From JAFLCM01 sp046154665 (GTDB lineage Bacteria > Planctomycetota > Phycisphaerae > Phycisphaerales > UBA1924), in NCBI GenBank assembly GCA_046154665.1, contig JBJXFG010000113.1, positions 1 through 64,000 on the forward strand: 64,000 nt of DNA, written 5' to 3'. A program made the translations under genes and the position numbers. The notes beneath the pieces are model-generated. The model saw only the letters and a list, made by a program, of their open reading frames with translations. It ran no database searches and had not been told where the DNA came from. Position 1 is the first letter of the stretch; every line of letters begins with the position of its first letter. Below are positions 56,133 through 64,000 of this stretch, one piece after another.

Positions 56133-57338
56133 ATGACCACCGCCGCAGCCGCCGCCAAGCCCGCCGTTGTTTCCTCGAACCCCAGCAAGCCCAAGGGGGG
56201 CGGCCTGGAAGGGATCATCGCCGGCGAGACGACGATCTGCTCGGTCGAGCAGGGGGCGTTGATCTATCGCGGGTACGAGATCCACGACCTGGCCCAGAAC
56301 GCCACGTTTGAAGAGGTGGCGTTCCTGCTGCTGGTGGGCCACAAGCCCACGGCGTCGGAGTTGAAGGCGTTCAAGCAGGAGATCGTCGCCGAGCGGGCCC
56401 TGCCGCGGGAAGTCGTCGAGATCATCAAGCAGACCGCCAAGTTGCCCTACACGGTGCCGATGGACACGCTGCGGACGGCGGTGAGCGTGCTGGGGCACCT
56501 TGATCCGGAGTGCCAGAGCGTCGAGGCCGATGCCAACCTGCGCAAGAGCAAGCGTCTGCTGGCGAAGATCCCGACCATCATCGGGCACATGCAGAACGTG
56601 ATCGACGGCAAGCCGCTGGTGCAGCCCGACCCGGCGCTCGACCACGCCGCGAATCTCTATTGGATGATGACCGGGACCAAGTGCAGCCCGCAGTGGGCCC
56701 GCGTGCTGGATGTGTCGCTGATCCTGTACGCCGAGCATGATTTCAATGCTTCGACTTTCTCCGGTCGCGTGATCAGCGGCACGCTGAGCGACCTGCACGG
56801 CGCGGTGACGGGCGCGATCGCGGCCCTCAAGGGCCCGCTCCACGGCGGGGCCAACGAGGCGGCGATGGACATGCTCCGCGAGATCATGAAAGACGTGGGC
56901 GAGGGTGCCATCGGCACGCCGAAGGTGGATGCGTGGATGCAGAACGCCTTCGACACCAAGCGAAAACTCATGGGCTTCGGGCACCGCGTGTACAAGAACG
57001 GCGACCACCGGGCCCCGATTCTCCACACGCTCGGGCGGGCCGTCGCGGAGAAGGAAAACCCCACGCTCGAAGGGCACAAGGCGGTGCGGTGGTTCGACCT
57101 CGGCGAGCATGTGCAGAAGATCATGCTCGACAAGAAGAACATCCACCCCAACGTGGACTTCCCCTGCGGGCTGACCTACTTCACGATGGGGATTCCCGTG
57201 CCGCAGTACACCCCGATCTTCGTGGCGGCGCGGATCACGGGCTGGGCGGCCCACATCATGGAACAGCACGCGAACAACCGGCTGATCCGGCCGATCGCGG
57301 ACTACAAGGGGCCGGCGCTCATGAAGTGGAATGGGTGA
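56133..57338 (+). CDS. gltA: citrate synthase family protein
   Basis: A 401-residue citrate/methylcitrate synthase. Catalytic residues are visible: His in SDLHGAVTGAIAALKGPLHGGAN (HGG), His in GFGHRVYK and Asp in NVDFPCGLTYFTMG. The start MTTAAAAAKPAVVSSNPSKPK is not conserved, and the family core begins at GLEGIIAGETTICSVEQGAL. It condenses acetyl-CoA with oxaloacetate at the start of the TCA cycle. The type (GltA or PrpC, methylcitrate synthase) cannot be decided by sequence alone. It lies divergent from the S1 gene. Confidence 0.93.
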   Translation: MTTAAAAAKPAVVSSNPSKPKGGGLEGIIAGETTICSVEQGALIYRGYEIHDLAQNATFEEVAFLLLVGHKPTASELKAFKQEIVAERALPREVVEIIKQTAKLPYTVPMDTLRTAVSVLGHLDPECQSVEADANLRKSKRLLAKIPTIIGHMQNVIDGKPLVQPDPALDHAANLYWMMTGTKCSPQWARVLDVSLILYAEHDFNASTFSGRVISGTLSDLHGAVTGAIAALKGPLHGGANEAAMDMLREIMKDVGEGAIGTPKVDAWMQNAFDTKRKLMGFGHRVYKNGDHRAPILHTLGRAVAEKENPTLEGHKAVRWFDLGEHVQKIMLDKKNIHPNVDFPCGLTYFTMGIPVPQYTPIFVAARITGWAAHIMEQHANNRLIRPIADYKGPALMKWNG

Positions 57339-57345
57339 GGACGAT

Positions 57346-57441
57346 GTGCCACGACTTTGCCGTCCGCGGCAAAGTCGTGCTCTCGGCTTGCTGGATCTCG
57401 GACGCGGCACGACTCTGCTGAAGACAGCAGAGTCGTGGCAC
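57346..57441. repeat. GTGCCAC/GTGGCAC bipartite hairpin element
   Basis: Two perfect 13-bp hairpins: CACGACTTTGCCG-TCCG-CGGCAAAGTCGTG (57350-57379) and CACGACTCTGCTG-AAGA-CAGCAGAGTCGTG (57408-57437), with a 28-base spacer and outer arms GTGCCAC (57346-57352) and GTGGCAC (57435-57441). It is the most complete copy and lies 8 bases after the gltA stop codon, 19 bases before the murB stop codon. Confidence 0.92.
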
Positions 57442-57459
57442 GGTGATCCGGCTTTGCGG

Positions 57460-58347
57460 TCAGCCCCCGCGCTTCCACACCGCGACCTCGGCGTGAAGGT
57501 GCACACCGAACTTTTCTTTCACGCGCTCGCGCACGCGGTTCATGAGTTCGATCACGTCGCGGGCCTTGCACCCGGGGCGTGTCACGAGGAAGTTGCCGTG
57601 GACGTGGCTCACCTCCGCGGCGCCGACGGCCATGCCCTTGCAGCCGGCCTGGTCGATCAGCATGCCGGCGGAGGTGAGTTTGCCGTCGAGCCAGGCGTTC
57701 TTGAAGCAGCAGCCGGCGGAGTTCTCCGCCATCGGCTGGCTCCCTTTCTTATAAGCCATGACTTCCTTCAGCCGCTCGCGCAGGGCGGGCTGCTGCGATT
57801 CGGGCAGTTGCTTGAGCGCGAAGTACGCGCTCACCACGATGTTGTGCTCCAGCCCCGAGTGCCGATACGAGAATCCGATCTCGTCGTGGGGGATGCTCAG
57901 TTCCTGGCCAGTGAGCGTGAAGACGCGGACGCGGTCGATGACGTCGCCGATCTCGCCGAACTTGCCCCCGGCGTTCATCACCACCGCGCCCCCGATGCTC
58001 GCGGGGATGCCCGCCAACCCCTCAAGCCCCGCGATTCCGCGGCGGACGGCCTCGGTGATGAGCTGCGGCAGCTTGGCCCCGGCCTGGGCGGCGACGGTCG
58101 GCCTTTCGCCCGCGCCCCAGTCGACCTTGTCGAGGTGCTGCAGCGAGAGGACCACGCCGTCGATCCCGTCGTCATCGACGAGCAGGTTGGCCCCGTCGCC
58201 CAACACGCGGATGCGCTGACCGGCGAAGGCGACGAGCAGGTCGCGGAGTTCCTCTTCGTTGCGCGGGCGGGCGAGCAGGTCGGCGCGACCGCCGATGCCG
58301 AACCAGGTCGGGATGGGGGCGTCGTGCTGGATGATCTCGTCGAACAC
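57460..58347 (-). CDS. murB: UDP-N-acetylenolpyruvoylglucosamine reductase
   Basis: Reduces UDP-GlcNAc-enolpyruvate to UDP-MurNAc in peptidoglycan synthesis, using FAD and NADPH. The 295-residue protein has the flavin block GIGGRADLLARPRNEEEL, VLGDGANLLV, GLAGIPASIGGAVVMNAGG, catalytic Arg in FSYRHSGL and Glu in HLHAEVAVWK. The catalytic acid Ser of the family (AGSFFKNP-type block) is replaced by Cys here: NSAGCCFKN. Type II MurB length. The start is GTG. The presence of murB with dapF fits a planctomycete with a peptidoglycan wall. Confidence 0.94.
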   Translation of the reverse strand: MFDEIIQHDAPIPTWFGIGGRADLLARPRNEEELRDLLVAFAGQRIRVLGDGANLLVDDDGIDGVVLSLQHLDKVDWGAGERPTVAAQAGAKLPQLITEAVRRGIAGLEGLAGIPASIGGAVVMNAGGKFGEIGDVIDRVRVFTLTGQELSIPHDEIGFSYRHSGLEHNIVVSAYFALKQLPESQQPALRERLKEVMAYKKGSQPMAENSAGCCFKNAWLDGKLTSAGMLIDQAGCKGMAVGAAEVSHVHGNFLVTRPGCKARDVIELMNRVRERVKEKFGVHLHAEVAVWKRGG

Positions 58348-58410
58348 GGGGCCGAAGGGTAGTCGGGGGGCTGCGGCGGCGTTGGTCCACGGATCGACAA
58401 TGGGGGTTCC

Positions 58411-58510
58411 GTGCCATTGATGGCGTCGTCGTCGCCGACATCAATGTCGAGACGCGATCGTCAATGCAATCAAGCACTGCTGTCTCCGAAGACGGAGCCA
58501 GCAGTGGCAC
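58411..58510. repeat. GTGCCAC/GTGGCAC bipartite hairpin element
   Basis: First half: CATTGATG (58415-58422) with CATCAATG (58439-58446) and inner GGCG/CGCC. Second half: CACTGCTG and CTCCG-AAGA-CGGAG to CAGCAGTG (58475-58506) with a one-base bulge on each side. Outer arms are GTGCCA and GTGGCAC (58504-58510). It lies in the divergent gap between murB and lepB. Confidence 0.85.
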
Positions 58511-58625
58511 GGGCCCGATCTGGCATTCGCATGGTCGACGCCTCGGTGGCCCACTGAATCGGCTACCCTTGCCCCTGACCCGCAAACTGTGACGCACCTC
58601 CGGCTTTTCTCCCCGCGGAACCCGC

Positions 58626-60341
58626 ATGCCCGACAAGGCCACGCCGCACAACCCGTACAACGACAGCCCCGCCAAAGAGACGGTGATCTCGATGATCATC
58701 TCGCTGGCTCTGGCGCTGGTGGCCAAGAGCTACGTCGTCGAGGCGTTTGTCATCCCCACGGGTTCGATGGCGCCGACGCTGCTCGGGCAGCACATGCAGT
58801 TCCGCAGCCCGCAGTCGGGGTATGAGTGGTCCGTCAACCCGTTTTATTTCCGCGACAACTCCGGGCAGTTTCCGTTTGAGATTCAGGGCAACGGCGGGAC
58901 GCAGCCTTACCCCACGTCGACCGATCCGATGTCGACCAGCCGCGTGAACGGGTGGGAGCAGAACGCGATGCTGCACATGCGGCGCGCCGGTTTCGCGCCG
59001 CCGCAGCAGCCCAAGCGCAACCGCGCGGGGGATCGCATCCTGGTTCACAAGTGGCTTTACGAGGTGTTCGAGCCGAAGCGGTTTGACGTGGTGGTGTTCA
59101 AGAACCCCGAAGAGCCGCTGCAGAACTACATCAAGCGGCTGATCGGGCTGCCGCACGAGGACGTGTGGCTGTGCGACGGCGACGTGTTTGTGCGGCCCCA
59201 CAAGAACGGCGAGCCCGACCCCGGCGCCGCGTGGACGATCCAGCGCAAGAGCGACCGCGTGCAGAGTTCGCTGTGGCGTGATGTGTTTTCGATTGAGTAC
59301 ACGCCGCCGAAGGAGCGGCATGAGATTGGCGGCGTCAAGGTGTTCGAGGTGCCGTGGAAAGCGGGATCGACCGGCGGTGGCATCTGGGATTTCACGGGCC
59401 CGGTCTATCGCAACGGTGCCGATGAATCATCGCTGCTGTGGAATACCGGCGCGTGGCCCATCTGGACGTTCCAGGTTTACAACGACATCCGCGGCCGAAA
59501 CGTGATCGACGACAAGTGGCCGATCTCGGACTTGCGGCTCCGCGCCGGCGTGAAGCCCGAGAAGGCCGGGCTGGGTCTGACGGCGACGATCACGGCGCGC
59601 CGGCATGAGTTCCAGGCGGCGGTGCGTGACGGCAAGGCGATGCTGCAGATGCGGCCGACCAGCGAGGGGATTTCGGTAGGCGCGTCGGCGGGCACGGGCC
59701 CCGACGGCTGGACGGTGCTTGCGCAGGGCGACATGCCGGGCGGCGCGTTGGTCGCCGGCGCGGTGACCGACGTTGAGTTCTGGCACTTTGATCAGCGTCT
59801 GGAACTGCGGATCAACGGCGGCGTGGTGCTCGCGCACGAATACGGCTGGAGCGCCGAGCAGCGGACCATGTTCGTGACCGGGCCGGATGATCCCAACAAC
59901 ACGTTCGGCGACGCACGGCTGACGCGCCCGGTGGTGTATGAGGACGGCAAGACCGGCACCCCGGCGGCGGAGAGGCCGCGCGTGGAGTGGACCTTCAGCG
60001 GCTCCCCCGTGACGCTGTACCGCGTGGGGCTGGACAAAGACGTCTACTACGAGCCGCGGTACTTCAACAGCCGCCCGAGCCGCGGATCGTCGGCGGAGTT
60101 CGCCGCGTCGCTGAGGAAGGACCAGTTTTTCTGCTGCGGCGACAACTCGACGAACTCGATGGACGGGCGGATGTGGCCGTCGGTGGACCCGTGGATCGCG
60201 GCGGAGATCGACGACACGCCGGGGGTGGTGCACCGGGATTTGCTGCTGGGGAAGGCGTTTTTCGTGTATTTCCCGGCGCCGCACCTGTTGATGGACCGGG
60301 TGCCGATCCCGGACTTCGGGCGGATGCGGTTTATTCGGTGA
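58626..60341 (+). CDS. lepB: signal peptidase I with a large inserted region
   Basis: Cleaves signal peptides from exported proteins at the membrane surface. The protein has one N-terminal transmembrane helix (TVISMIISLALALVAKSYVV), catalytic Ser47 in VIPTGSMAPTLLG, catalytic Lys170 in NYIKRLIGLP (YxK dyad) and the box E block GDNSTNSMDGRMW near residue 505. At 571 residues it is twice the typical 200-300. Most of the extra length is a roughly 330-residue insert between the Lys and box E. Its segments ATITARRHEFQAAVRDGKAML, FWHFDQRLELRINGGVVLA and VEWTFSGSPVTLYRVGLD look like a beta-sandwich (lectin-like). The insert's function is unknown. Confidence 0.9.
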   Translation: MPDKATPHNPYNDSPAKETVISMIISLALALVAKSYVVEAFVIPTGSMAPTLLGQHMQFRSPQSGYEWSVNPFYFRDNSGQFPFEIQGNGGTQPYPTSTDPMSTSRVNGWEQNAMLHMRRAGFAPPQQPKRNRAGDRILVHKWLYEVFEPKRFDVVVFKNPEEPLQNYIKRLIGLPHEDVWLCDGDVFVRPHKNGEPDPGAAWTIQRKSDRVQSSLWRDVFSIEYTPPKERHEIGGVKVFEVPWKAGSTGGGIWDFTGPVYRNGADESSLLWNTGAWPIWTFQVYNDIRGRNVIDDKWPISDLRLRAGVKPEKAGLGLTATITARRHEFQAAVRDGKAMLQMRPTSEGISVGASAGTGPDGWTVLAQGDMPGGALVAGAVTDVEFWHFDQRLELRINGGVVLAHEYGWSAEQRTMFVTGPDDPNNTFGDARLTRPVVYEDGKTGTPAAERPRVEWTFSGSPVTLYRVGLDKDVYYEPRYFNSRPSRGSSAEFAASLRKDQFFCCGDNSTNSMDGRMWPSVDPWIAAEIDDTPGVVHRDLLLGKAFFVYFPAPHLLMDRVPIPDFGRMRFIR

Positions 60342-60350
60342 CGGCTGGGC

Positions 60351-61670
60351 TCACGGCCTCTTCAGCGCTTCGAGCACCGCCGGGATCGCCGCGGGGACTT
60401 CGTCGGCGTGCTTTGGGTCGATCGCGTTCCGCGCCATGTTGGGCAGGGTGAGCCGGCGCAGCATCGAGTTGTGGGCGGCGTCGATGCGGACGGTGCGGCC
60501 ATGAGGCAGCTCGGCGGATTCGGTGGAGACCGGCCCGTCGCCGAGGGTTTCGCTGGCTTGCTGGATCGAGGCGCGGAGTTCGGCGATCTCGTCGGATGAG
60601 AGCAGCGCCGTCACAACTTTGGAGGAGAGCAGCTCCTCCATGCCGAGGGCCTCGGGCGAGACGGCTTTGCCGACGATGGATGTGAACTCGACGCCGATGG
60701 GTGCGGGGCGGGCGTTGAGTTCGTTGAGGAAGCCGGAGTCTGGGAGCAGGTCGTCGCCCGCTTCGCCGCGCCCGTCGACAAACCAGCCGGCGAGGTGTCC
60801 CAGGTCGGCGTCCGCTTCGCTGTCGAGGAAGCGCTGGAACTGATCGCGCCACTCGGCGAGCACTTCGACGTGGGCCCACGGCGAGCCCTTGTTGGGTGTG
60901 CCGATGAGGATGCAGCGTTTGATGGTTGGGAGATCGGGGTGGTGGGCGTCGGCGCGGCCCGCGTAGAGGCCGGGGCGCGTGAGTGCGTCGCGGGCGACAA
61001 GGCCGCCCATCGAGTGGCAGACGAGATCGACGCTGGTGACGCCGCGAGATTTCAGCTGGCGCAACCAGCCGATGAGGCGTGCGGCGCCGTCGCGGATGGG
61101 GCCGTCGTTGGGGTAATCGAATCGGGCCACCTTCATGTCGGCGGCGGCGAGATAGGGCACCAGGTCGTTCCAGATGTCGCCGGGTTCGTGCAGGCCGTGG
61201 ATCAGCACCACGGCGTGCGGGGCGAGGGCCTTTTCTTCGGGCGACGCGTTGGCGGGGTCGGCGGCGAGCGGGGTCCAGGCTTGGTTGCCGAGGGAGAGGC
61301 TCTTTCCGTTGAAGATGCGGACGCCCATCTCTTTGGTGTGGCGTTCGCGTGCCTGGGCGACGGCTTCGTCGAGGGTGCCCTTCGCGTCGGTGCGGAGTTC
61401 AGCCAGCAGGGCACGGGCTTTGTCGGCATCGAGGTGGCGGCGCACCCACGCGGCGGCTTGTTCACCGGCTTCATCGGGGTGGTTGAGCAGGGCGCGGGCT
61501 CGCTCGTAAAGCGAAGGAGCGGGCGGGGGCGACGCGGCGGGTGCGGCGGGCGGCACGCTGTCGGATGGTGTGGGCTCACCAGCGCCCGGCGCCGCGGTCG
61601 GCGCGACCAGGCACAGAGCGGCGAGCGCGGCGTGAAAGAGCGAGCGGGCGCAGCATGAACGGCGTGACAT
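60351..61670 (-). CDS. exported alpha/beta hydrolase (lipase/PGAP1-like)
   Basis: A 439-residue hydrolase. The start at 61670 follows GGAGGA and gives a signal-like N-terminus (MSRRSCCARSLFHAALAALCLVAPTAAPGAG) with a Pro-Ala linker. The hydrolase core has VVLIHGLHEPGDIWNDLVPYL (oxyanion HG), the nucleophile Ser in VDLVCHSMGGLVARDAL, and the catalytic His probably in VRIDAAHNSMLRRL near the end. Gene order is convergent to lepB. The activity (lipid or ester cleavage) is inferred from the fold only. Confidence 0.85.
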   Translation of the reverse strand: MSRRSCCARSLFHAALAALCLVAPTAAPGAGEPTPSDSVPPAAPAASPPPAPSLYERARALLNHPDEAGEQAAAWVRRHLDADKARALLAELRTDAKGTLDEAVAQARERHTKEMGVRIFNGKSLSLGNQAWTPLAADPANASPEEKALAPHAVVLIHGLHEPGDIWNDLVPYLAAADMKVARFDYPNDGPIRDGAARLIGWLRQLKSRGVTSVDLVCHSMGGLVARDALTRPGLYAGRADAHHPDLPTIKRCILIGTPNKGSPWAHVEVLAEWRDQFQRFLDSEADADLGHLAGWFVDGRGEAGDDLLPDSGFLNELNARPAPIGVEFTSIVGKAVSPEALGMEELLSSKVVTALLSSDEIAELRASIQQASETLGDGPVSTESAELPHGRTVRIDAAHNSMLRRLTLPNMARNAIDPKHADEVPAAIPAVLEALKRP

Positions 61671-61807
61671 CGCAAAGTCCTCCTGGATCATCAGGAGGGT
61701 ATTGGGGAATCAGGCCCGCGGCTTGCACTGTCGTTTGGAGACGGTTCGGGTGTGCGGGGCCATGCGTTGCGGCTTGAAGCGGATGGCGACGGGGCGGCTC
61801 TGCTGGG

Positions 61808-62692
61808 CTACTTGGTAGCGTTCTTCTTCGTTGTGGTCGTCGTGGTCGTTGTGGTCGTCGTGGTCGCCGCGGTCGTTGTGGCGGTGCTGGGTGCGGTCGT
61901 GGTGGAGGTCGCCGCGGCGGAGGTCGTTGTTGCTGCGGTCGTGGTCGGCGGTCTTGTGTTGATCACAGCGTCGAGGGCGCTGGCGGTGGTGTCGGTCCCG
62001 TTGTTGTCGATGCCATTGTCGGTGGCGGCATCCGCAGCGGGCGATGTGTAGCCCGAGGCGGAGCGATCCAGGGTGGGATCGGTGGGGTCGGCGGCACCGA
62101 GCGTGGGTGCCGTGGCGGGCTTGGTGGGGTCGAAGGTCGGGTCGACGAAGACCGCGGTGGTGATGGTGGCGTCCTTCGAGGCGTCGCTCATGGCGCTGAC
62201 CGAGCCGGTCTGGGCGCTGATGAAGATCTGGATGGTGCCCGCGCCGTTGAAGACGGTGAGCACGACGTCGGACTCTTGCTGCAGGCGTCCCATCGAGTCG
62301 AAGCGGATGTACGAGCCGACGCCCTGGGTGGTGAGGTCGAGGTCGGTGGTGCCGGAGGCGTCGTTGAGCTTCGCTTCGTACTTGGTGCCCGCGGGTGAGC
62401 CGGGGCGGTCGATGGGGTCGGTGGGTTTCGAGGCCTTGGCGAGGTAGTAGCGGTTGTTGGGCGTGTCGAACACGACAACGATGGGGTCGGCGGGGTTCGA
62501 GACGCTGGCGGACTGGGCGTATTCGAGGTCGGCCGAGAGGTTTGCGCCCACGCTCTGGATGGTGATCGGGTCCTCGGCGGCGGCGCCGGGGATGACGACC
62601 ACCGCGGCGATGGCGACCACCAGCGTCACCATCATGGTTTCCATGAGCGAGAAGCCGCGGGTACGTTTGCGTTCGGTGCGAGAGGTGTTCAC
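61808..62692 (-). CDS. pseudopilin (GspH/FimT-like) with Thr-rich tail
   Basis: A 294-residue minor pseudopilin. Basic leader MNTSRTERKRTRG, then FSLMETMMVTLVVAIAAVVVIPG with Glu at mature position 5. The middle has YYLAKASKPTDPIDRPG and a beta-rich part typical of GspH/FimT. The last 40 residues are almost only Thr, Ala and Ser, encoded by a GTGGTCGTC-type trinucleotide repeat (about 61815-61945). The start is GTG, overlapping the previous gene's stop codon by 4 bases (GTGA at 62689-62692), which implies translational coupling. It belongs to a pilin cluster that continues off the window. Confidence 0.78.
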   Translation of the reverse strand: MNTSRTERKRTRGFSLMETMMVTLVVAIAAVVVIPGAAAEDPITIQSVGANLSADLEYAQSASVSNPADPIVVVFDTPNNRYYLAKASKPTDPIDRPGSPAGTKYEAKLNDASGTTDLDLTTQGVGSYIRFDSMGRLQQESDVVLTVFNGAGTIQIFISAQTGSVSAMSDASKDATITTAVFVDPTFDPTKPATAPTLGAADPTDPTLDRSASGYTSPAADAATDNGIDNNGTDTTASALDAVINTRPPTTTAATTTSAAATSTTTAPSTATTTAATTTTTTTTTTTTKKNATK

Positions 62693-64000
62693 AGGTTGGA
62701 CTCCTCGTCTTCGTCGGCGATCATGTCGTTGTCGGCGTCGTCGTCGTCTTCGACCTTGCAGGTGTGGACGACGCGCTTCTTGCGATCGGTGGGGGTCGGC
62801 CCGCTGCCGCCGATCGGGTTGGCGAGCGACAGTGTGGGCGCGACGTTGATGGCGGTTAGACGAGTCTTGAGGGCCTGGGCCCCTTCGGCTTCGCTGAAGC
62901 CTGCCAGAGCCGCGGTGACCTCGGGCAGGGCCTCGGCGCTTTCGCCGTAGAGCGGGCCTTCGATGTTGGTGAATCCGAGCCGGTTGTCGAGGCGTGGGTC
63001 GTACTGGAGCGACGAGCCGGAGGACAGAGCGACGGCCCTGGCCGCGGCGCGGCCGATGAGTACCGCCTGGTCGAGGATGACTTCGTTGGTGGGGGTGTGG
63101 ACCACAGCGGCGACCAGGGCGTTTTTCTGAATGCGGAAAGAGGAGGTGCTGCCGGTGTTCTGTCCGTAGAAGCGCAGGCGTGACGGGCGGGTCTCAGCGG
63201 TGATCATCTTGTACGAACGGTTTGTGTCGCGGGCGACGTCCAGGGGGATGCCTGCGGCGGCGTCGTCGAACTCGACGTCGCCGTGGGTGAAGAATGCGGC
63301 GGCGGCGTCGGCACCGTCGAGCACGATGGCGCCCAGGTTCGCCAGTTTCAACGCTCCACGGACTTGGATCACCACGGCTCCCTTGATCCGCAGCACGCCC
63401 GAGTCGCTGATCGTCACATCCTTGAACGAGTAGTGGGTCCCGACGGCGGCGTCGAGGGTCAGGACTGTGCCGTTCTTGATGATCAACGACTCGAACCGGC
63501 CCGCCAGCGGCGAGGTGCCCGAAAGCAACGGGATGCACAGATCGAGGTCGATGGGCGAAGCCAGCGGGAGCGCGGCGAATGCGGCGGGTGTGATCTCGGG
63601 CGTGAGGGGCAAGTCGTAGGGCAGCTTGGTGCCGAACGGAGTGAGGTTGTCCGAGCCGGTCATGCCGACGAGGGAGGCGTCGGCGTCGGGGCCGACGAAC
63701 AGGGCGGCGCCGGCGACGCACGCCGCGGGGTCGATGATGACCTTCGCGCCGGCGCTGGTGAAGGCGCCGATGGCGGCGGGCTTGGCCGAGAGGGCGTCGG
63801 GGCTCGCCGCCCAGGTCTTGACTTCCGAGCCGGGTTCGAGCACCAGCCCATCGGTGGCGACGATGCCGAACTCGTTGAGCATCGGATCGGCGGCGGCGGC
63901 GGGGGGCAACATCGGGGTGATGCTGATGCGCTTCTTGACCTCGCGCATCACGCCGTTGACTTCCGCCTTCGCGATGAGGAGGAGCTCGCGCTCTCCGGGG
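62689..64000 (-). CDS. partial gene, probably type IV pilus assembly component
   Basis: The frame is open from beyond 64000 to 62689, at least 437 residues. Visible sequence includes ELLLIAKAEVNGVMREVKKRI, VLTLDAAVGTHYSFKDVTIS and VLRIKGAVVIQVRGALKLANLG, a beta-helix-like stretch, then a C-terminal acidic tail VEDDDDADNDMIADEDEES. The AEVNG pattern near the visible start resembles the mature region of PilX-like minor pilins. Its stop codon overlaps the next gene's start. The N-terminus, including any prepilin signal, lies outside the window, so the family is uncertain. Confidence 0.6.
   Translation of the reverse strand, partial: PGERELLLIAKAEVNGVMREVKKRISITPMLPPAAAADPMLNEFGIVATDGLVLEPGSEVKTWAASPDALSAKPAAIGAFTSAGAKVIIDPAACVAGAALFVGPDADASLVGMTGSDNLTPFGTKLPYDLPLTPEITPAAFAALPLASPIDLDLCIPLLSGTSPLAGRFESLIIKNGTVLTLDAAVGTHYSFKDVTISDSGVLRIKGAVVIQVRGALKLANLGAIVLDGADAAAAFFTHGDVEFDDAAAGIPLDVARDTNRSYKMITAETRPSRLRFYGQNTGSTSSFRIQKNALVAAVVHTPTNEVILDQAVLIGRAAARAVALSSGSSLQYDPRLDNRLGFTNIEGPLYGESAEALPEVTAALAGFSEAEGAQALKTRLTAINVAPTLSLANPIGGSGPTPTDRKKRVVHTCKVEDDDDADNDMIADEDEESNL

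Noticed and set aside
61671..61807. A gene in the gap between the lipase-like and GspH-like genes
   Set aside because: Only 137 bases, no open frame with a start and ribosome-binding site. The region probably contains a promoter.

Overview
The window is about 64 kb of very GC-rich bacterial DNA with short intergenic gaps and genes on both strands. Several features point to Planctomycetota, most likely a Phycisphaerales-type organism. There are three large single-gene pseudopilins of the GFTLVELLVV type, secreted proteins ending in a short hydrophobic stretch plus RRRR (a PEP-CTERM-like tail), dockerin-type EF-hand tails on secreted proteins, a YdjY-domain protein, and essential genes scattered rather than grouped in classical operons. 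This is inference from gene content; no rRNA is present to settle it.

Layout. 0-6.2 kb: small hypothetical, PlsC-type acyltransferase, TatA, sigma-54 response regulator, alpha/beta hydrolase, RtcB. 6.2-7.3 kb: a patch of visibly lower GC with a small membrane protein and a divergent phosphoribosyltransferase. 7.3-15.9 kb: double-GNAT protein, FAD oxidoreductase, QueD and QueE, YdjY protein, FAH-family hydrolase, peroxiredoxin, YggS. 16-23 kb: TPR protein, ValS, a large secreted FG-GAP/dockerin protein. 23-33 kb: secreted proteins, a pseudopilin, methyltransferases, a degenerate transglutaminase, a class C beta-lactamase-like hydrolase, a short epimerase. 33.7-46 kb: prfB with a +1 frameshift, trypsin-like protease, KAP-like membrane ATPase, a REP-associated tyrosine transposase (RAYT) between inverted repeats, FSA-type transaldolase, four-helix-bundle protein, RidA, two pseudopilins, DUF4286. 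46-64 kb: M50 protease, 5'-nucleotidase, PEP-CTERM-like protein, Pgi, Hpt, a DapF-GNAT fusion, an S1-repeat protein, citrate synthase, MurB, an oversized LepB, a lipase-like hydrolase and the start of a pilin cluster that runs off the window.

The most striking property is the density and variety of short non-coding repeats. (1) Bipartite hairpin elements bounded by GTGCCAC and GTGGCAC occur at six loci (33.6, 37.7, 47.1, 54.3, 57.3 and 58.4 kb), with a single-hairpin copy at 12.5 kb. Their stem sequences differ but stay paired. (2) Small palindromes with a three-base TCC/GGA loop lie between genes and also in frame inside rtcB, valS and the response regulator. (3) Tandem arrays with 7-bp and 8-bp periods fill many gaps. 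(4) A CCCTCCCTGACGGTCGGGG-type element sits 4-12 bases past stop codons, usually in one orientation. (5) The RAYT gene has its own inverted flanking elements, so this could be a RAYT/REPIN system with several REP families.

No tRNA, rRNA, CRISPR array or replication origin was recognised. Start codons were chosen from ribosome-binding sites and family alignment; alternatives are noted where real.
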